Assembly (NCBI GenBank): GCA_034411955.1
Contig: DAOUMF010000075.1
Location: forward strand, 1-15,684
DNA: 15,684 nt
Reading direction: 5' to 3'
DNA from: DAOUMF01 sp034411955
GTDB lineage: Bacteria > Chloroflexota > Dehalococcoidia > SM23-28-2 > RBG-16-64-32
Under the pieces are notes generated by a model. That model worked only from the letters and a program-made list of their open reading frames with translations, was not told the DNA's origin and did not search any database. Of this stretch, positions 1 through 8,404 are shown in pieces. How positions within the stretch are numbered: the first letter of the stretch is position 1; each line of letters begins with the position of its first letter. The position numbers were made by a program, and so were the translations under genes.

Positions 1-932
1 CCGCGTTTGATCTGCAGGTCCGCCTCCAGCAGGCGCCGAAAGGCCGCCCGCAGGCGCTGCGGGGGATAGCGTGGCACCTGCCCCAGTAGCCTATCGAGGG
101 CAAAATCAGGCAGCCGCAGGACCTCCCCTATGCGACGGCTGCTCGCCCCGGCGTCCATCATCTCCCGAGCGAGGGCCAGGTGGCGGAGCTGCCGCTGTAT
201 CATCGCCAGGATGTAGGGGGCACCGCTCTCCTGTCGCAGGACCTGCCGCAGCAGCCTGACGGCCGCCGCCGGGCGCCCCTCGACGATGGCGTCCACCAGG
301 GGGAACACGGAGGTCTCACGGACGGCTGTGACCAGGGCGCGCACCTCCTCCTCGCCCACCGAGCGGCCGCCACCGTAGACGGACAGCTTCTCCAGCTCGC
401 CAGCCAGGGCCCACAGGTCATTCCCGACGAAGTCGGCCAACAGGCGAACGGCGCCAGGGGTCAGCGCCAGTCCGAGGGAGCGAGCGCGGGAGTGGATCCA
501 GTTGCGGACAGCGGACGGGGCCAGGGGACGGAATTCGCGGACCTCCCCCTTCCCCTTGAGAGCGTCCCGCAGTGCGGTGCCTCCTTGAACGTCGCCGTCT
601 ATCAGCACCAGATGACTGGACGGCGGCATGCGGTCCACGTAGTCGGCCAGCGGGAGCCAGGCCGCGGTCTCCGCCGACGGCCCTCTGCCACCACGGCGGC
701 CGCGGCCGGCGCCTGCCAACCGCGCCATGAGCCCCTCAACGATCACCAGCCGATGGGCAGCCAGAAACGGCACCGTATCGCAGGCGGCCGTCACCTCCGC
801 CAGGCTCGTCCTGCGCCCATCCAAGACGACCGTGTTGGAGGCCAACATTCCATCGTCGTCCAGGGAGGACCGGAGTTCGTCCAGCCTTTCGCGCAGGGAG
901 AAGGGGTCTTTGCCGAAGAAGACGTGCAGCAT
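1..932 (-). CDS. holA: DNA polymerase III subunit delta (partial, C-terminus beyond left edge)
   Basis: This encodes the delta subunit of the clamp loader, which opens the beta sliding clamp and helps load it on primed DNA. From the ATG at 932-930, 310 codons are open to the window edge. The protein starts MLHVFFGKDP, the usual family opening at the degenerate AAA+ core. It continues with VPFLAAHRLVIVEG near residues 51-64, NDLWALAGELEKL near 170-182, and ends in the window with LLEADLQIKRG, the conserved collar-domain signature near the C-terminus. Roughly 10-30 residues are probably missing. The frame is open further upstream, but the ATG matches the normal N-terminus. It lies 221 bp downstream of the MEMO-like gene on the same strand, so it may have its own promoter. 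A TATTCT hexamer lies about 14 bases before the ATG, but no convincing -35 accompanies it. Confidence 0.9.
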   Translation of the reverse strand, partial: MLHVFFGKDPFSLRERLDELRSSLDDDGMLASNTVVLDGRRTSLAEVTAACDTVPFLAAHRLVIVEGLMARLAGAGRGRRGGRGPSAETAAWLPLADYVDRMPPSSHLVLIDGDVQGGTALRDALKGKGEVREFRPLAPSAVRNWIHSRARSLGLALTPGAVRLLADFVGNDLWALAGELEKLSVYGGGRSVGEEEVRALVTAVRETSVFPLVDAIVEGRPAAAVRLLRQVLRQESGAPYILAMIQRQLRHLALAREMMDAGASSRRIGEVLRLPDFALDRLLGQVPRYPPQRLRAAFRRLLEADLQIKR

Positions 933-1153
933 GGGATTCGGCCCCAGAATAGCACAGGCGGGGCCGCAGTTGAGCCCTCGCTGTCCGATTTCGTATTGGC
1001 AGACGCCGCCAGCCGCTCCCCAGGCCCCCTCTCCGTATCTGGCGCGTCCATCGACTAGGCGAAGCAGATCGCCGCCAAATCGCTCATCGGCGGCAACATG
1101 CCACGATCGACGTGAGATGCGGCTCAATCGCTAGCATGCTTCCCGCCGCCGAC
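933..1153. other. Intergenic spacer between holA and the MEMO-like gene
   Basis: No supported gene lies here; short open frames on both strands lack ribosome sites and family-like sequence. An 8-bp perfect inverted repeat pairs TCGGCGGC (1087-1094) with GCCGCCGA (1145-1152). CATG tetramers just inside both arms could add pairing. It sits directly after the MEMO-like stop codon and could be a weak 3' structure for that operon, but it has no T-run. Confidence 0.4.
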
Positions 1154-2065
1154 CTATCGGTAGTAGCCGTAGATGTAGCTGGTGACCTCCATCGCTGATC
1201 CGCCTAGCTCGCTGGAATCGCCGTTCTGCCGCAGCTTGAAGTCCGTCGCGCCGACGAGGCGCATGACATCCGTGACGGCCGCTATGGTGGCAGGCGAGTC
1301 CAGATGCTCATCTCCGTAGGACAGCACCCGCTCGGAGTCCATGCCCTCGAGAGCTGTCAGCGTCTCGCGGTCGCGGCGTCGCGCCTCCTGGGTCGGCAGA
1401 TAGTGCGAGAAGTCCACGGCCGCCACTATGGCAGTGTGGTCATCCATGAGCGATGCGAGTTCCTCCGCGAGCTGGCGAACCTCCGCGGGGGGTAGGTCGT
1501 TCCACAGGATGAGGGGCACTACCTGAGCCTTCGGCAGGTAGCGGGCGACTGCGGGGATAATGCCGGCCACGGAGTGCTCGTAGGTGAGGACATACGGTTC
1601 GGATTGGGGGACATGCAGGGCTCGCAGCGCCTTTCGGTCAGGCTGCACTCGCCCGAAGGGGGTCTGCCACGGGCGGTCGCTGGTAATGATGGGGGCGTTC
1701 CCGGCGTTGGTGTGGTTGGGACCAATGAGGATGATGCGATGGTAATCGCCGCTGGCAGCCAGGTCCCGTATGCCGCCGAGGATGAGGTGGCCCGCCAGCC
1801 AGTGGTGCGGGATGATGACGGCACGAGCTCCGGGCATCGGCTCCGGGGCCGAGGCTTCGACCTGTGCCAGGGCAGCGCTGAACGCCCTTTCATCGAAGAA
1901 GAGGGAAGGGTGCGTCGGCTGGGCAGCCAACTGAGGCACGGTATCGGTTCCCCCCGGTGACGCGGGGACGAGGGCAATAACCGCGGCGACGAGTATGAGG
2001 GCCGCGCCGCTCACCGGCCCGGCGGCAACCATTGAACTTCTGCGAACGGGCAAGGCGAGCCTCAT
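1154..2065 (-). CDS. Membrane-anchored MEMO-like protein (AmmeMemoRadiSam system protein B family)
   Basis: This 303-residue protein has an N-terminal signal anchor (about residues 12-33) followed by a MEMO fold domain, a relative of class III extradiol dioxygenases. Family landmarks in order: IIPHHWLAGHLILGG, IILIGPNHTNAG, YEHSVAGIIPAVARYL, AAVDFSHYLP, a helix with RLVGA, and the C-terminal SAMEVTSYIYGYY. The two histidine motifs (PHH and GPNH) fit known metal-ligand positions. The cysteine ligand of human MEMO1 has no counterpart; the protein contains no cysteine at all, and the aligned region reads HLDSPATIAAV. The start is the ATG overlapping the macroglobulin stop as ATGA; a longer open frame upstream lies inside the macroglobulin gene and was discarded. 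No AMMECR1 or radical-SAM partner is present in the window, so this looks like a stand-alone extracytoplasmic version. The biochemical role is unknown. Confidence 0.8.
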   Translation of the reverse strand: MRLALPVRRSSMVAAGPVSGAALILVAAVIALVPASPGGTDTVPQLAAQPTHPSLFFDERAFSAALAQVEASAPEPMPGARAVIIPHHWLAGHLILGGIRDLAASGDYHRIILIGPNHTNAGNAPIITSDRPWQTPFGRVQPDRKALRALHVPQSEPYVLTYEHSVAGIIPAVARYLPKAQVVPLILWNDLPPAEVRQLAEELASLMDDHTAIVAAVDFSHYLPTQEARRRDRETLTALEGMDSERVLSYGDEHLDSPATIAAVTDVMRLVGATDFKLRQNGDSSELGGSAMEVTSYIYGYYR

Positions 2066-5000
2066 CTGATCTCCACCAGCATCGATTCCGTGAAGTTGAT
2101 GCTCTCCGGCGTCTGCTGCGACTGGATGACGGCCGGCTCGGCAGTGTACTCCCCCTTGCCGATGACGCGAGCGTAGTACACGATGGGCTTTTGCCGCCCT
2201 TGCCTGAAGGCGCAGAAACTGACCCGCTGGCCGTCGACGGCGTAGGGGTAACTGACGTCGATGTCCGTAACGCCCCCCGCCCACAGGTCAGTCACCGGCC
2301 GCAGGCCTGAGGGAAGGAGATCGCTAACCTGGTAGCAACCGTCCTCGGCCTTGGCGCCCAGTTCGTAGGACAGCGTTACGCGCACCAGATCGCCTTCCAG
2401 CAGAGTGATGCCGTCCGACTGGCCCTGGTACGTGCGGCTGAGGGCGATCTCCGGGTCCGTCCCCACGTCCTCGGGCTCGAAGGGGGCGAGGAACGACGTG
2501 GTCACGCCCAGCGTCCCCTCCAGCGCCTCCAGATCCAGGGCATCCAGTTCCTCGGGCGTCAGAAGTAGGGCGAGGCTCTGGCCACGCTCCAACTCCCGCT
2601 CCTCTCGGCGGCCTTCGACCGTGTAGGCGAAGCGCACGGGGGCGGGCGAGAGGTTGGGAAGGGCCTCAGCCAGGAAGCTGATCTGCTCCAGTTGGACCAG
2701 GATGTCCTTCGTGTAGTTCTCCGTAGTGTAGTTGAATAGGAGGGGGGCGAAGTCGTCGCCCAGGGAGGCAGCGATGATCGCCGCCAGGGAGGTGGCCTCC
2801 AGGACATCGTCCTTGTCCTTGCCGACGTCCAGGCGGGCGGCATCGCCGCGGCGCTGCCCGAACTCCTCCATGATGTCGCGGTAGAGAGCCCCGGCCGTCT
2901 CGCCGTCGTTCAGCTCAGTCGCCGCGAGGGCGACATACAGGCGCTCCCTGGGCGAGAGGTCGTCCCGCGTCGCCAGGGCCTGGACGGTGGGCAGCACGGG
3001 CTCGCCCAGGGCGGCCAGTCCGTAGAGGGCAATGATGACCCGCTCGCTGGTCTCCTCCTCATCGTCGGCGACCCTCTCGAAGTAGCGGATCAGGTCCTGC
3101 CGACCGAAGCGTTCTGAGGCCAGAGCGGCCAGGCGGGCGCTGAGGACAAGGTCGTCGTCGGCGAAGGGCAGGATGGCGATGCCGCCGTCCTCTGTCTGGT
3201 AGAGCGAGGGGCGGAACTCGGCCGGGAAGTCGGACTCCTCTTGGAAGTGCTCCAGCAGGAGTTCCTGGGCGAGATTGCGGGCCAGCATCTGGTCCACCCG
3301 GTCGCCGTAGGTCCAGGTCAGGGAGCGTAGCAGCGGGTAGTAGCGCCCGCGGTTGTGGTCAGTGACGATGACGATGGTGAGACGGTCGCGGCTGCCCTCA
3401 AGGGCCGGCGATTCTCCGGGCCGCACCTCGTGGAAGCGGCTCTCGCTGCGCAGCAACCGCGAAGGGATGACGATGACGGTGCGGACGAGGCTGTCCTCCA
3501 ATCCCCCGCTGGTGGCTCTAACGGTGAGTTGGTGGCGACCTTCCCTCAGCGGAGGCAGCGGCACGTCGACGGCCGTGAAGGCCGTGCCGGAAGCGGTCAG
3601 CGGCTCTTCCAGCAGGGTATCCGAGGTCACTCGGAACGACACGGGGTCGCCATCTTCCAGGGCATCGCCGAATGCGCGGAGCTTGATGGAGGGCCGGTCG
3701 GTGGTGAGGTAGGAGGTGTTCATGGCCACGTCGGCGAAGAAGGGTAGCCCGACGGGTACGAGGGAGATGGCCGAGCCAGCGTGGAGGTCTGGCGCGACGG
3801 CGAGGGCGGTGACGCGCCAGGAAGTGAGGTTGTCCGGCAGCTCGAAGGTGATGGAGGCTTGGCCCTGCGCGTCGGTGGTCACACGGTCGAACAGGGCCGT
3901 GTCCTTGAAGTTGTCGCGGGCGCCGTCGCCGCCACCCCGCTCGGCGGCGTAGTTTTCCGCCGGGTACTGGTGGGAGGCGTAAGTGCGGAGGACACCGGCG
4001 AAGACGGGAGTGTAGAGCGACTCCAGGATATCGAGGTCGTAGAAGAAGCTATCGCCCTGGAGACGGAAGACGGCCTCGTCTACGGCGCTCAGCAGCACCT
4101 CGGCCTGCACAGGACGACCGTCCCGGTCGGTGACGGTGACATTGAGGGTGGCCTCCTCGCCCGGCCGGTAGCGCTCCTGGTCGGTCTCCACGCTGATGTC
4201 CAGTCGGCGCAGCGTCTGGTCGAACCGGATGATCTGAGGATAGCTGGTCTCCTGATAGGTGCCGCCGGCGAAACGAACGGCGAAGACGCTGACGCTGGGG
4301 ACGTGCTCCTTGGTGAAGGGGAAGGAGTAGCGCGGACCGTCCTCGGTGGCGTAGCTCCGGATGCCGTTCTGGGCCAGGTAGAACAGGTAGCGGTTGTCGC
4401 CGCCGCCGGGGAGGTCCTCGGCGCCCTGACGCATGGCGACCTGCACCGTTTCGCCGACGGCGACGGGGTCATGGGACGCCGGCGCCAGGTAGGGGAGGTC
4501 TCCGAAGGAGGAGAAATAGGTGCCGCCGTAGACGTAGGTCTGCTCGCTGTATGTCCGCCCTTCGTCATCCTTGACCTGCAGTGTCGCCTCGTACGACTTG
4601 TCCTTCTCGGCGGCGAAGGAGATAGCGAAGCGGCCCTGGGCGTCGGACGTGGCGGTGAACTGGCCCAAGGAGGTCCGGACGGTCTCGTAGCGGTACCTCT
4701 TGCGGACGATCTTGGCGATGAAGTCGTACGTCTCCCCCACCTCGATCTGACGGTATGACTCCTCGACGACGCGAGCCGTGACCGTGCGGCCGGGAGCCGG
4801 CAGCCCCTGAGAGTCCGGCACGAGACCCCCTTCCGGATCCTCCACCAGGCTGTTGGCCTCCTCACTGTTGAGGCGCTGGATGTCCACATTGTAGACGGTG
4901 CCGGAGACGGTGGCCGTGCCGTCGCTGAACTCGGAGGCGGACTCGAGGTAGACGGCGGCGGGGAAGACCTGCACCCAACCCGTTCCGGTGATCTCGCCCT

Positions 5001-7374
5001 CCTCGGCCAGGTCAGGAGTCACCGTGATATAGTTGCCCTTCGTGGCCGAACCGACGAAGGGGACGACGGCGCGACCGTTCTCGTCGGTGGTGATGCTCTG
5101 GCGACCCTCCAGCCTGACGTCGCTGATGACGTTCAGCTCCAGGTTCGGAACCGGTGTCCCGTCGAAGAAGGAAGCCTCGATCACGAACTCCATCTCCTCG
5201 CCAGTGAAGACGGCCCGCTTCGCCGGAGGCACGTCGCTCTTGTAGGCGGGCTTGACGAAGTCCTCCACCTCCAGGTAGATGGAGGTGATGACCTGGTCTC
5301 CGATGCGGGCCTGCAGGCTGTAGTACCCCGGCGAGACGCCCTTGAGCGGCAGCTCCCCGATGAACGTGCCGGCGGCGCTGGTGGTAACCGAGGTGCTGAC
5401 CACCCCGACGGGGCCCAGGTAGTCTCCTGTCTCGCTGAACTGCTCGCCGCTGATTTCTACGATGACCTCCTGCGATGGCGGGGGGTCCGCCCGATGGCGA
5501 GCCAGGCCCCAGAAGTGGACAGTGTCCGTAGGCCGGTAGAGGTGGCGGTCCGTGTAGAGGAAGCGCCAGTAGAGGCCGGGGTCGCCCCAGAAGCCGTACT
5601 CCTTGTAGCCGAAGTAGAGGAAGCCCGAGAAGATGTCCGCCAGGGGAACGACGGCTGTGCGGCCGTCGGGGGCGGTGACGATGAGGTTACCCACGGCCTC
5701 GCTCGTCGTGTAGCCGAAGGGGCTCTGCTCCAGGCGAATCAGGTCCTGCGGCGTGTCGAAGAAGGCTGCTCCCTCAGATCCCGTGGAGGCGATGAAGTCG
5801 GCGCCCGCGAGGCGCACCGTCGCGCTCTCGATGGGCGTCCCTGACGCCGCGTCGTTGACCCAGAGGAGGGTGCGTGTGCGGCTAACCGAGACGTAAGTGG
5901 CCACGTCCGTCACCTGCAGCCAGGCCTGGAGGGCGTGGCCCTCGAACTCAGTCTCCACGAGGTAGTAGCCCACGGGCAGCGGCTCCGGGAAGGGGACGTA
6001 CATCTCAGACGTGTCGCCGATGGGCTTTGGCGCCGCATCGAACGAGGCTGCCTCTTCCAGACCCGACGTGTCCACCGTGAAGCGGGTCCGCGATGCGCTG
6101 GCCCAGGATGGGAGCGACGTGAACTGGTCCAGGGAAGCCAAGAAGGCGTCGACGCCGGGGAAGAGGTAGACGGTGAAGGCCAGCGGCGCCGAAGGGACGG
6201 AGCCCGGCATGCCCTCGAGGTCGAGGAGCGCCAGCACCGGCGCTTGCGTTGTAGAGGATTCCCAGGTGCGGCGGGAGAACTGCAGGGACAGCCCTCCCGG
6301 CGTCTCGCCCGTGCGAGCCGTCGAGCCGGTCTCGAACTGAAAGGTGAAGGGTTCGCCCAGGGTCTGGTCGGAGCCTTCGATTCCCACTCCAGGGCCTACG
6401 GTCACGGTGTACAGAGTTTGCGGCAGGAGCTCCTTGGGAACGAACACAACGGTGCGCTTGTGAGTCTCGAAGCGGCCCTGCACCGGCGGGTCGATCTGGA
6501 AGGTGTCCTCCACACCGGTTACGTCGTCGTGGCTGAAGGTTAGCTCGATGCCGACGTTCAGGGGCACGTCCGTGGACTGGTCGGCGGGCAGGGTCTGCAC
6601 CACGCGGAGGGGCCGCTGCGTCTGGAAGGCCCAGCTACTGACCGGCAGTCCCCCAGGCTCGTTCAACACGCTGAAGGTGTAGACGGTATCCTCGGCCAGC
6701 GGGGCATCGGGCACGACGCGGAAGCGCGTCCCGACGGTTCGGGTCCCCGGCTGGGCGCTTGCCTGACTGTCGGAGAGGGGTTGGAGGTGGAACCGGAGGT
6801 CGGGCTGTACCTCTATGCGGGCGGCCAGCTCATCTGCGCTTGTGGGCTCGCGGGAGTCCAGGGTGAAGTCGGAGTCAGGCGCCACGCCTGCGGCATCGCT
6901 CAGCGAGGCTGTCATCCGGAAGCAGTCATTGGGTGGGGGCAGGGAGATGTCCTGCCAGTCGTCCGGCCCGTCTGAGGGCAGCGGATCGATGGAGGCGGGT
7001 GTGCGGCACTCGTCGGCTGATGGCGTCGGGGTCGGCGGCGGCTGAACCATCGCCTGTTCGCCGTCACCGCGTGCGGTGAAGTAGAGCACCGTTCCAATCG
7101 CTCCGGCCACGCCCAGCGAAACGGCGATGGCCGCAAGGGTCCGCCGGCGGTCGGAGCGGAGCCACCTCCAGAAGCGGGACGGAAACGGGTTTCGCGGGAA
7201 GAGCTCGGCTTTCAGCCGGGCCTTGAAGGCGGGGTCGGGCAATCCCTTTAGCCCCTCGGCCAGGCGGGCCAGCCGATCCGTCTCGGCGTCGCCGGTGGTC
7301 TTCGGCCGCTCCCCGGCGGAGATGATCTCATCCAGGGCGTCGTTCAGTTGATCGTCTCGTTCCTGGTCACTCAT
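2062..7374 (-). CDS. Bacterial alpha-2-macroglobulin family protein, membrane-anchored, thioester-less
   Basis: This is a 1770-residue protein from the ATG at 7374 (preceded by AGGTGAG); a GTG three codons earlier at 7383 is also possible. Residues 1-78 are a charged cytoplasmic tail with LKGLPDPAFKARLKAEL, resembling N-termini of small anti-sigma-like proteins. A membrane segment follows (about 79-100), then a Pro/Thr linker. A Big_5-type Ig-like domain spans about 251-345. The MG2 domain has DRHLYRPTDTVHFWG (about 607-621) and VEDFVKPAYK (about 701-710). The bait-region/MG5-6 part runs about 955-1118 and contains YRPGEEATLNV and AVDEAVFRL. The A2M core has FELPDNLTSWRVTALAV (from about 1170). 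An alpha-helical TED-like region and a C-terminal beta domain with two cysteines follow. The thioester CxEQ motif is replaced by YGDRVDQ (about 1354-1360). Known relatives bind or trap proteases in the periplasm or at the surface. No pbpC neighbour is seen; it overlaps the sigma gene by 8 bases and the MEMO-like gene by 4. Confidence 0.88.
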   Translation of the reverse strand: MSDQERDDQLNDALDEIISAGERPKTTGDAETDRLARLAEGLKGLPDPAFKARLKAELFPRNPFPSRFWRWLRSDRRRTLAAIAVSLGVAGAIGTVLYFTARGDGEQAMVQPPPTPTPSADECRTPASIDPLPSDGPDDWQDISLPPPNDCFRMTASLSDAAGVAPDSDFTLDSREPTSADELAARIEVQPDLRFHLQPLSDSQASAQPGTRTVGTRFRVVPDAPLAEDTVYTFSVLNEPGGLPVSSWAFQTQRPLRVVQTLPADQSTDVPLNVGIELTFSHDDVTGVEDTFQIDPPVQGRFETHKRTVVFVPKELLPQTLYTVTVGPGVGIEGSDQTLGEPFTFQFETGSTARTGETPGGLSLQFSRRTWESSTTQAPVLALLDLEGMPGSVPSAPLAFTVYLFPGVDAFLASLDQFTSLPSWASASRTRFTVDTSGLEEAASFDAAPKPIGDTSEMYVPFPEPLPVGYYLVETEFEGHALQAWLQVTDVATYVSVSRTRTLLWVNDAASGTPIESATVRLAGADFIASTGSEGAAFFDTPQDLIRLEQSPFGYTTSEAVGNLIVTAPDGRTAVVPLADIFSGFLYFGYKEYGFWGDPGLYWRFLYTDRHLYRPTDTVHFWGLARHRADPPPSQEVIVEISGEQFSETGDYLGPVGVVSTSVTTSAAGTFIGELPLKGVSPGYYSLQARIGDQVITSIYLEVEDFVKPAYKSDVPPAKRAVFTGEEMEFVIEASFFDGTPVPNLELNVISDVRLEGRQSITTDENGRAVVPFVGSATKGNYITVTPDLAEEGEITGTGWVQVFPAAVYLESASEFSDGTATVSGTVYNVDIQRLNSEEANSLVEDPEGGLVPDSQGLPAPGRTVTARVVEESYRQIEVGETYDFIAKIVRKRYRYETVRTSLGQFTATSDAQGRFAISFAAEKDKSYEATLQVKDDEGRTYSEQTYVYGGTYFSSFGDLPYLAPASHDPVAVGETVQVAMRQGAEDLPGGGDNRYLFYLAQNGIRSYATEDGPRYSFPFTKEHVPSVSVFAVRFAGGTYQETSYPQIIRFDQTLRRLDISVETDQERYRPGEEATLNVTVTDRDGRPVQAEVLLSAVDEAVFRLQGDSFFYDLDILESLYTPVFAGVLRTYASHQYPAENYAAERGGGDGARDNFKDTALFDRVTTDAQGQASITFELPDNLTSWRVTALAVAPDLHAGSAISLVPVGLPFFADVAMNTSYLTTDRPSIKLRAFGDALEDGDPVSFRVTSDTLLEEPLTASGTAFTAVDVPLPPLREGRHQLTVRATSGGLEDSLVRTVIVIPSRLLRSESRFHEVRPGESPALEGSRDRLTIVIVTDHNRGRYYPLLRSLTWTYGDRVDQMLARNLAQELLLEHFQEESDFPAEFRPSLYQTEDGGIAILPFADDDLVLSARLAALASERFGRQDLIRYFERVADDEEETSERVIIALYGLAALGEPVLPTVQALATRDDLSPRERLYVALAATELNDGETAGALYRDIMEEFGQRRGDAARLDVGKDKDDVLEATSLAAIIAASLGDDFAPLLFNYTTENYTKDILVQLEQISFLAEALPNLSPAPVRFAYTVEGRREERELERGQSLALLLTPEELDALDLEALEGTLGVTTSFLAPFEPEDVGTDPEIALSRTYQGQSDGITLLEGDLVRVTLSYELGAKAEDGCYQVSDLLPSGLRPVTDLWAGGVTDIDVSYPYAVDGQRVSFCAFRQGRQKPIVYYARVIGKGEYTAEPAVIQSQQTPESINFTESMLVEIR

Positions 7375-7954
7375 CGTTCTCACCTACCCACCTTCGCAGG
7401 CTGCGCAGGGCGCGAACCTGGAGCGCCTTCACGGCCCCCAGGCTTCTACCCATCGCCTGCGCTATCTCCCGGCCGGTCTTCTCTTCCGCGAACCGCATCA
7501 CGATCACCCGCCGCTGGTCGCGGGGCAGGCGCTCCAGCACTTTGAAAACCTGCGCCCGGTGCTCCATCTCGATGAAGCGGTTTTCCCAGGACTCCTGACC
7601 CTCATCCGGTAGGCTATTCACAACTACCTCACGGGCGTCACGGCGCCGCAGGTCGGAGGCGGCATTGGCCGCGATACGAAAAAGCCAGGCGGAGAAGGGG
7701 ACATCCCGCCACTGGAACCGGGAAAGGTTCCGCATGGCCCGGCGGAACGTCTCGGACGTCACGTCCTCAGCCGAGGAGCGGCTGCCGGTTCGAGTCAAGG
7801 CGAAAGCATACACGCGATCGAAGTAGCGCTCGTAAAGCGCGGCGAAGCGGCTGGCGTCCCTCTGGGAGGCCTCGACGATGCGTCGTTCCGCGGCCAGTTC
7901 TTCGGCGGTCAGCAACTCAGTCCTGCCGGTCCTGTTATCCCCGTCCGATGGCAT
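7367..7954 (-). CDS. ECF-type RNA polymerase sigma factor (sigma-70 family)
   Basis: This 195-residue two-domain sigma factor directs RNA polymerase to a dedicated promoter set. Region 2 spans about residues 36-104 (FAALYERYFDRVYAFAL, SAEDVTSETFRRA, SAWLFRIAANAASDLRRR). Region 4 spans about 134-187 (LERLPRDQRRVIVMRFAEE, then the helix-turn-helix REIAQAMGRSLGAVKALQVR). There is no region 1.1 or 3, as in ECF members. The ATG at 7954 is the only good start before region 2, though its ribosome site is poor. Its TGA overlaps the macroglobulin start by 8 bases, so the two are probably translated together. ECF sigmas are usually held by an anti-sigma factor encoded next door. The only neighbour in that position is the macroglobulin with its cytoplasmic tail. 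ECF subgroup not assigned. Confidence 0.9.
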   Translation of the reverse strand: MPSDGDNRTGRTELLTAEELAAERRIVEASQRDASRFAALYERYFDRVYAFALTRTGSRSSAEDVTSETFRRAMRNLSRFQWRDVPFSAWLFRIAANAASDLRRRDAREVVVNSLPDEGQESWENRFIEMEHRAQVFKVLERLPRDQRRVIVMRFAEEKTGREIAQAMGRSLGAVKALQVRALRSLRRWVGENDE

Positions 7955-8404
7955 AACTGTCCAGCGCAGAAAAGGTTACGCGGCCCGGGCGGGCTCTGTC
8001 CCCTTCCGTGCCGGCCGTCTCTTGCGGCGCCCGGCGCGGAGAGCGTCGGTGGTACCGCGACGGGACTTCATCTCCATCCAGAGCCGAAGAGGACGAAGGT
8101 CAGGAGCATGACCGCTCGCAAGTGGGGATTTCCGGGGGCGGGTACGGCACCTCTACGGCGTCGTTCTGGAAATCCACCCTCGCCCGCCGAACGCCGGGGG
8201 CACCCTCTAGCGCTCCCTACGGGGGCTCAACCCAGCAGACACACTAGAGGTGGATTGCCGGGAAGCGCTCTGTGTGCAGGTCAATCGGCCAGGGGCCGGA
8301 GAATGGGGCTGTTCTTTGCCAGAGCGCCGGCTCTTTCGTTAATCCCCTCTTCATCTTCTCTCTCCTATACTGAACACTAGGGACATCCCCTGAGCGGAGG
8401 CGGC
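7955..8404. other. Divergent intergenic region with two imperfect hairpins; no supported gene
   Basis: This 450-bp spacer separates the minus-strand sigma operon from the plus-strand regulator operon. Short open frames on either strand lack family-like sequence. Two inverted repeats stand out. GGATTTCC (8126-8133) pairs with GGAAATCC (8168-8175), with extra G·U/G-C pairs inside. CCTCTAG (8204-8210) pairs with CTAGAGG (8244-8250), extendable through CAC/GTG with one bulge. Neither has a T-run. They lie upstream of the regulator promoter, so they would be transcribed only from another promoter or act as DNA. I recognise no riboswitch or known RNA family. No clear sigma-operon promoter was found. 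Confidence 0.45.
8338..8371 (+). promoter_or_regulatory. Predicted autoregulated promoter with tandem regulator half-sites
   Basis: Half-site GTTAATC (8338-8344) is followed 11 bp later by CTTCATC (8349-8355). A good -10 hexamer, TATACT, lies at 8366-8371, 17 bp after the start of the second half-site. No -35 hexamer is recognisable, which fits activation by a bound OmpR-type regulator. The regulator ATG is 34 bp beyond the -10. The same half-sites and geometry recur upstream of 10596 and 11308. Confidence 0.55.

Noticed and set aside
180..1058. A 292-codon plus-strand open frame opposite holA
   Set aside because: The minus-strand frame carries clear DNA polymerase III delta motifs throughout; the plus frame is Gln/Arg/Gly-rich shadow sequence.
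2066..2284. A longer N-terminus for the MEMO-like protein starting inside the macroglobulin gene
   Set aside because: The extra 73 residues are Arg/Gly-rich shadow of the macroglobulin C-terminus, and the internal ATG gives a proper signal anchor with an ATGA overlap.
3781..4758. A long plus-strand open frame opposite the macroglobulin gene
   Set aside because: It is the antisense shadow of a strongly supported coding frame; its sequence is low-complexity Gly/Val/Glu with no family motif and no ribosome site.
7955..7985. GTAACC close to the sigma start as an ECF autoregulatory -35
   Set aside because: With a normal spacer the -10 would fall on the start codon itself, and no later start codon precedes region 2.
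8066..8072. A single CTTCATC in the divergent spacer as a further regulator site
   Set aside because: No second half-site lies 11 bp away, and isolated copies also occur inside coding sequence (for example near 8446).
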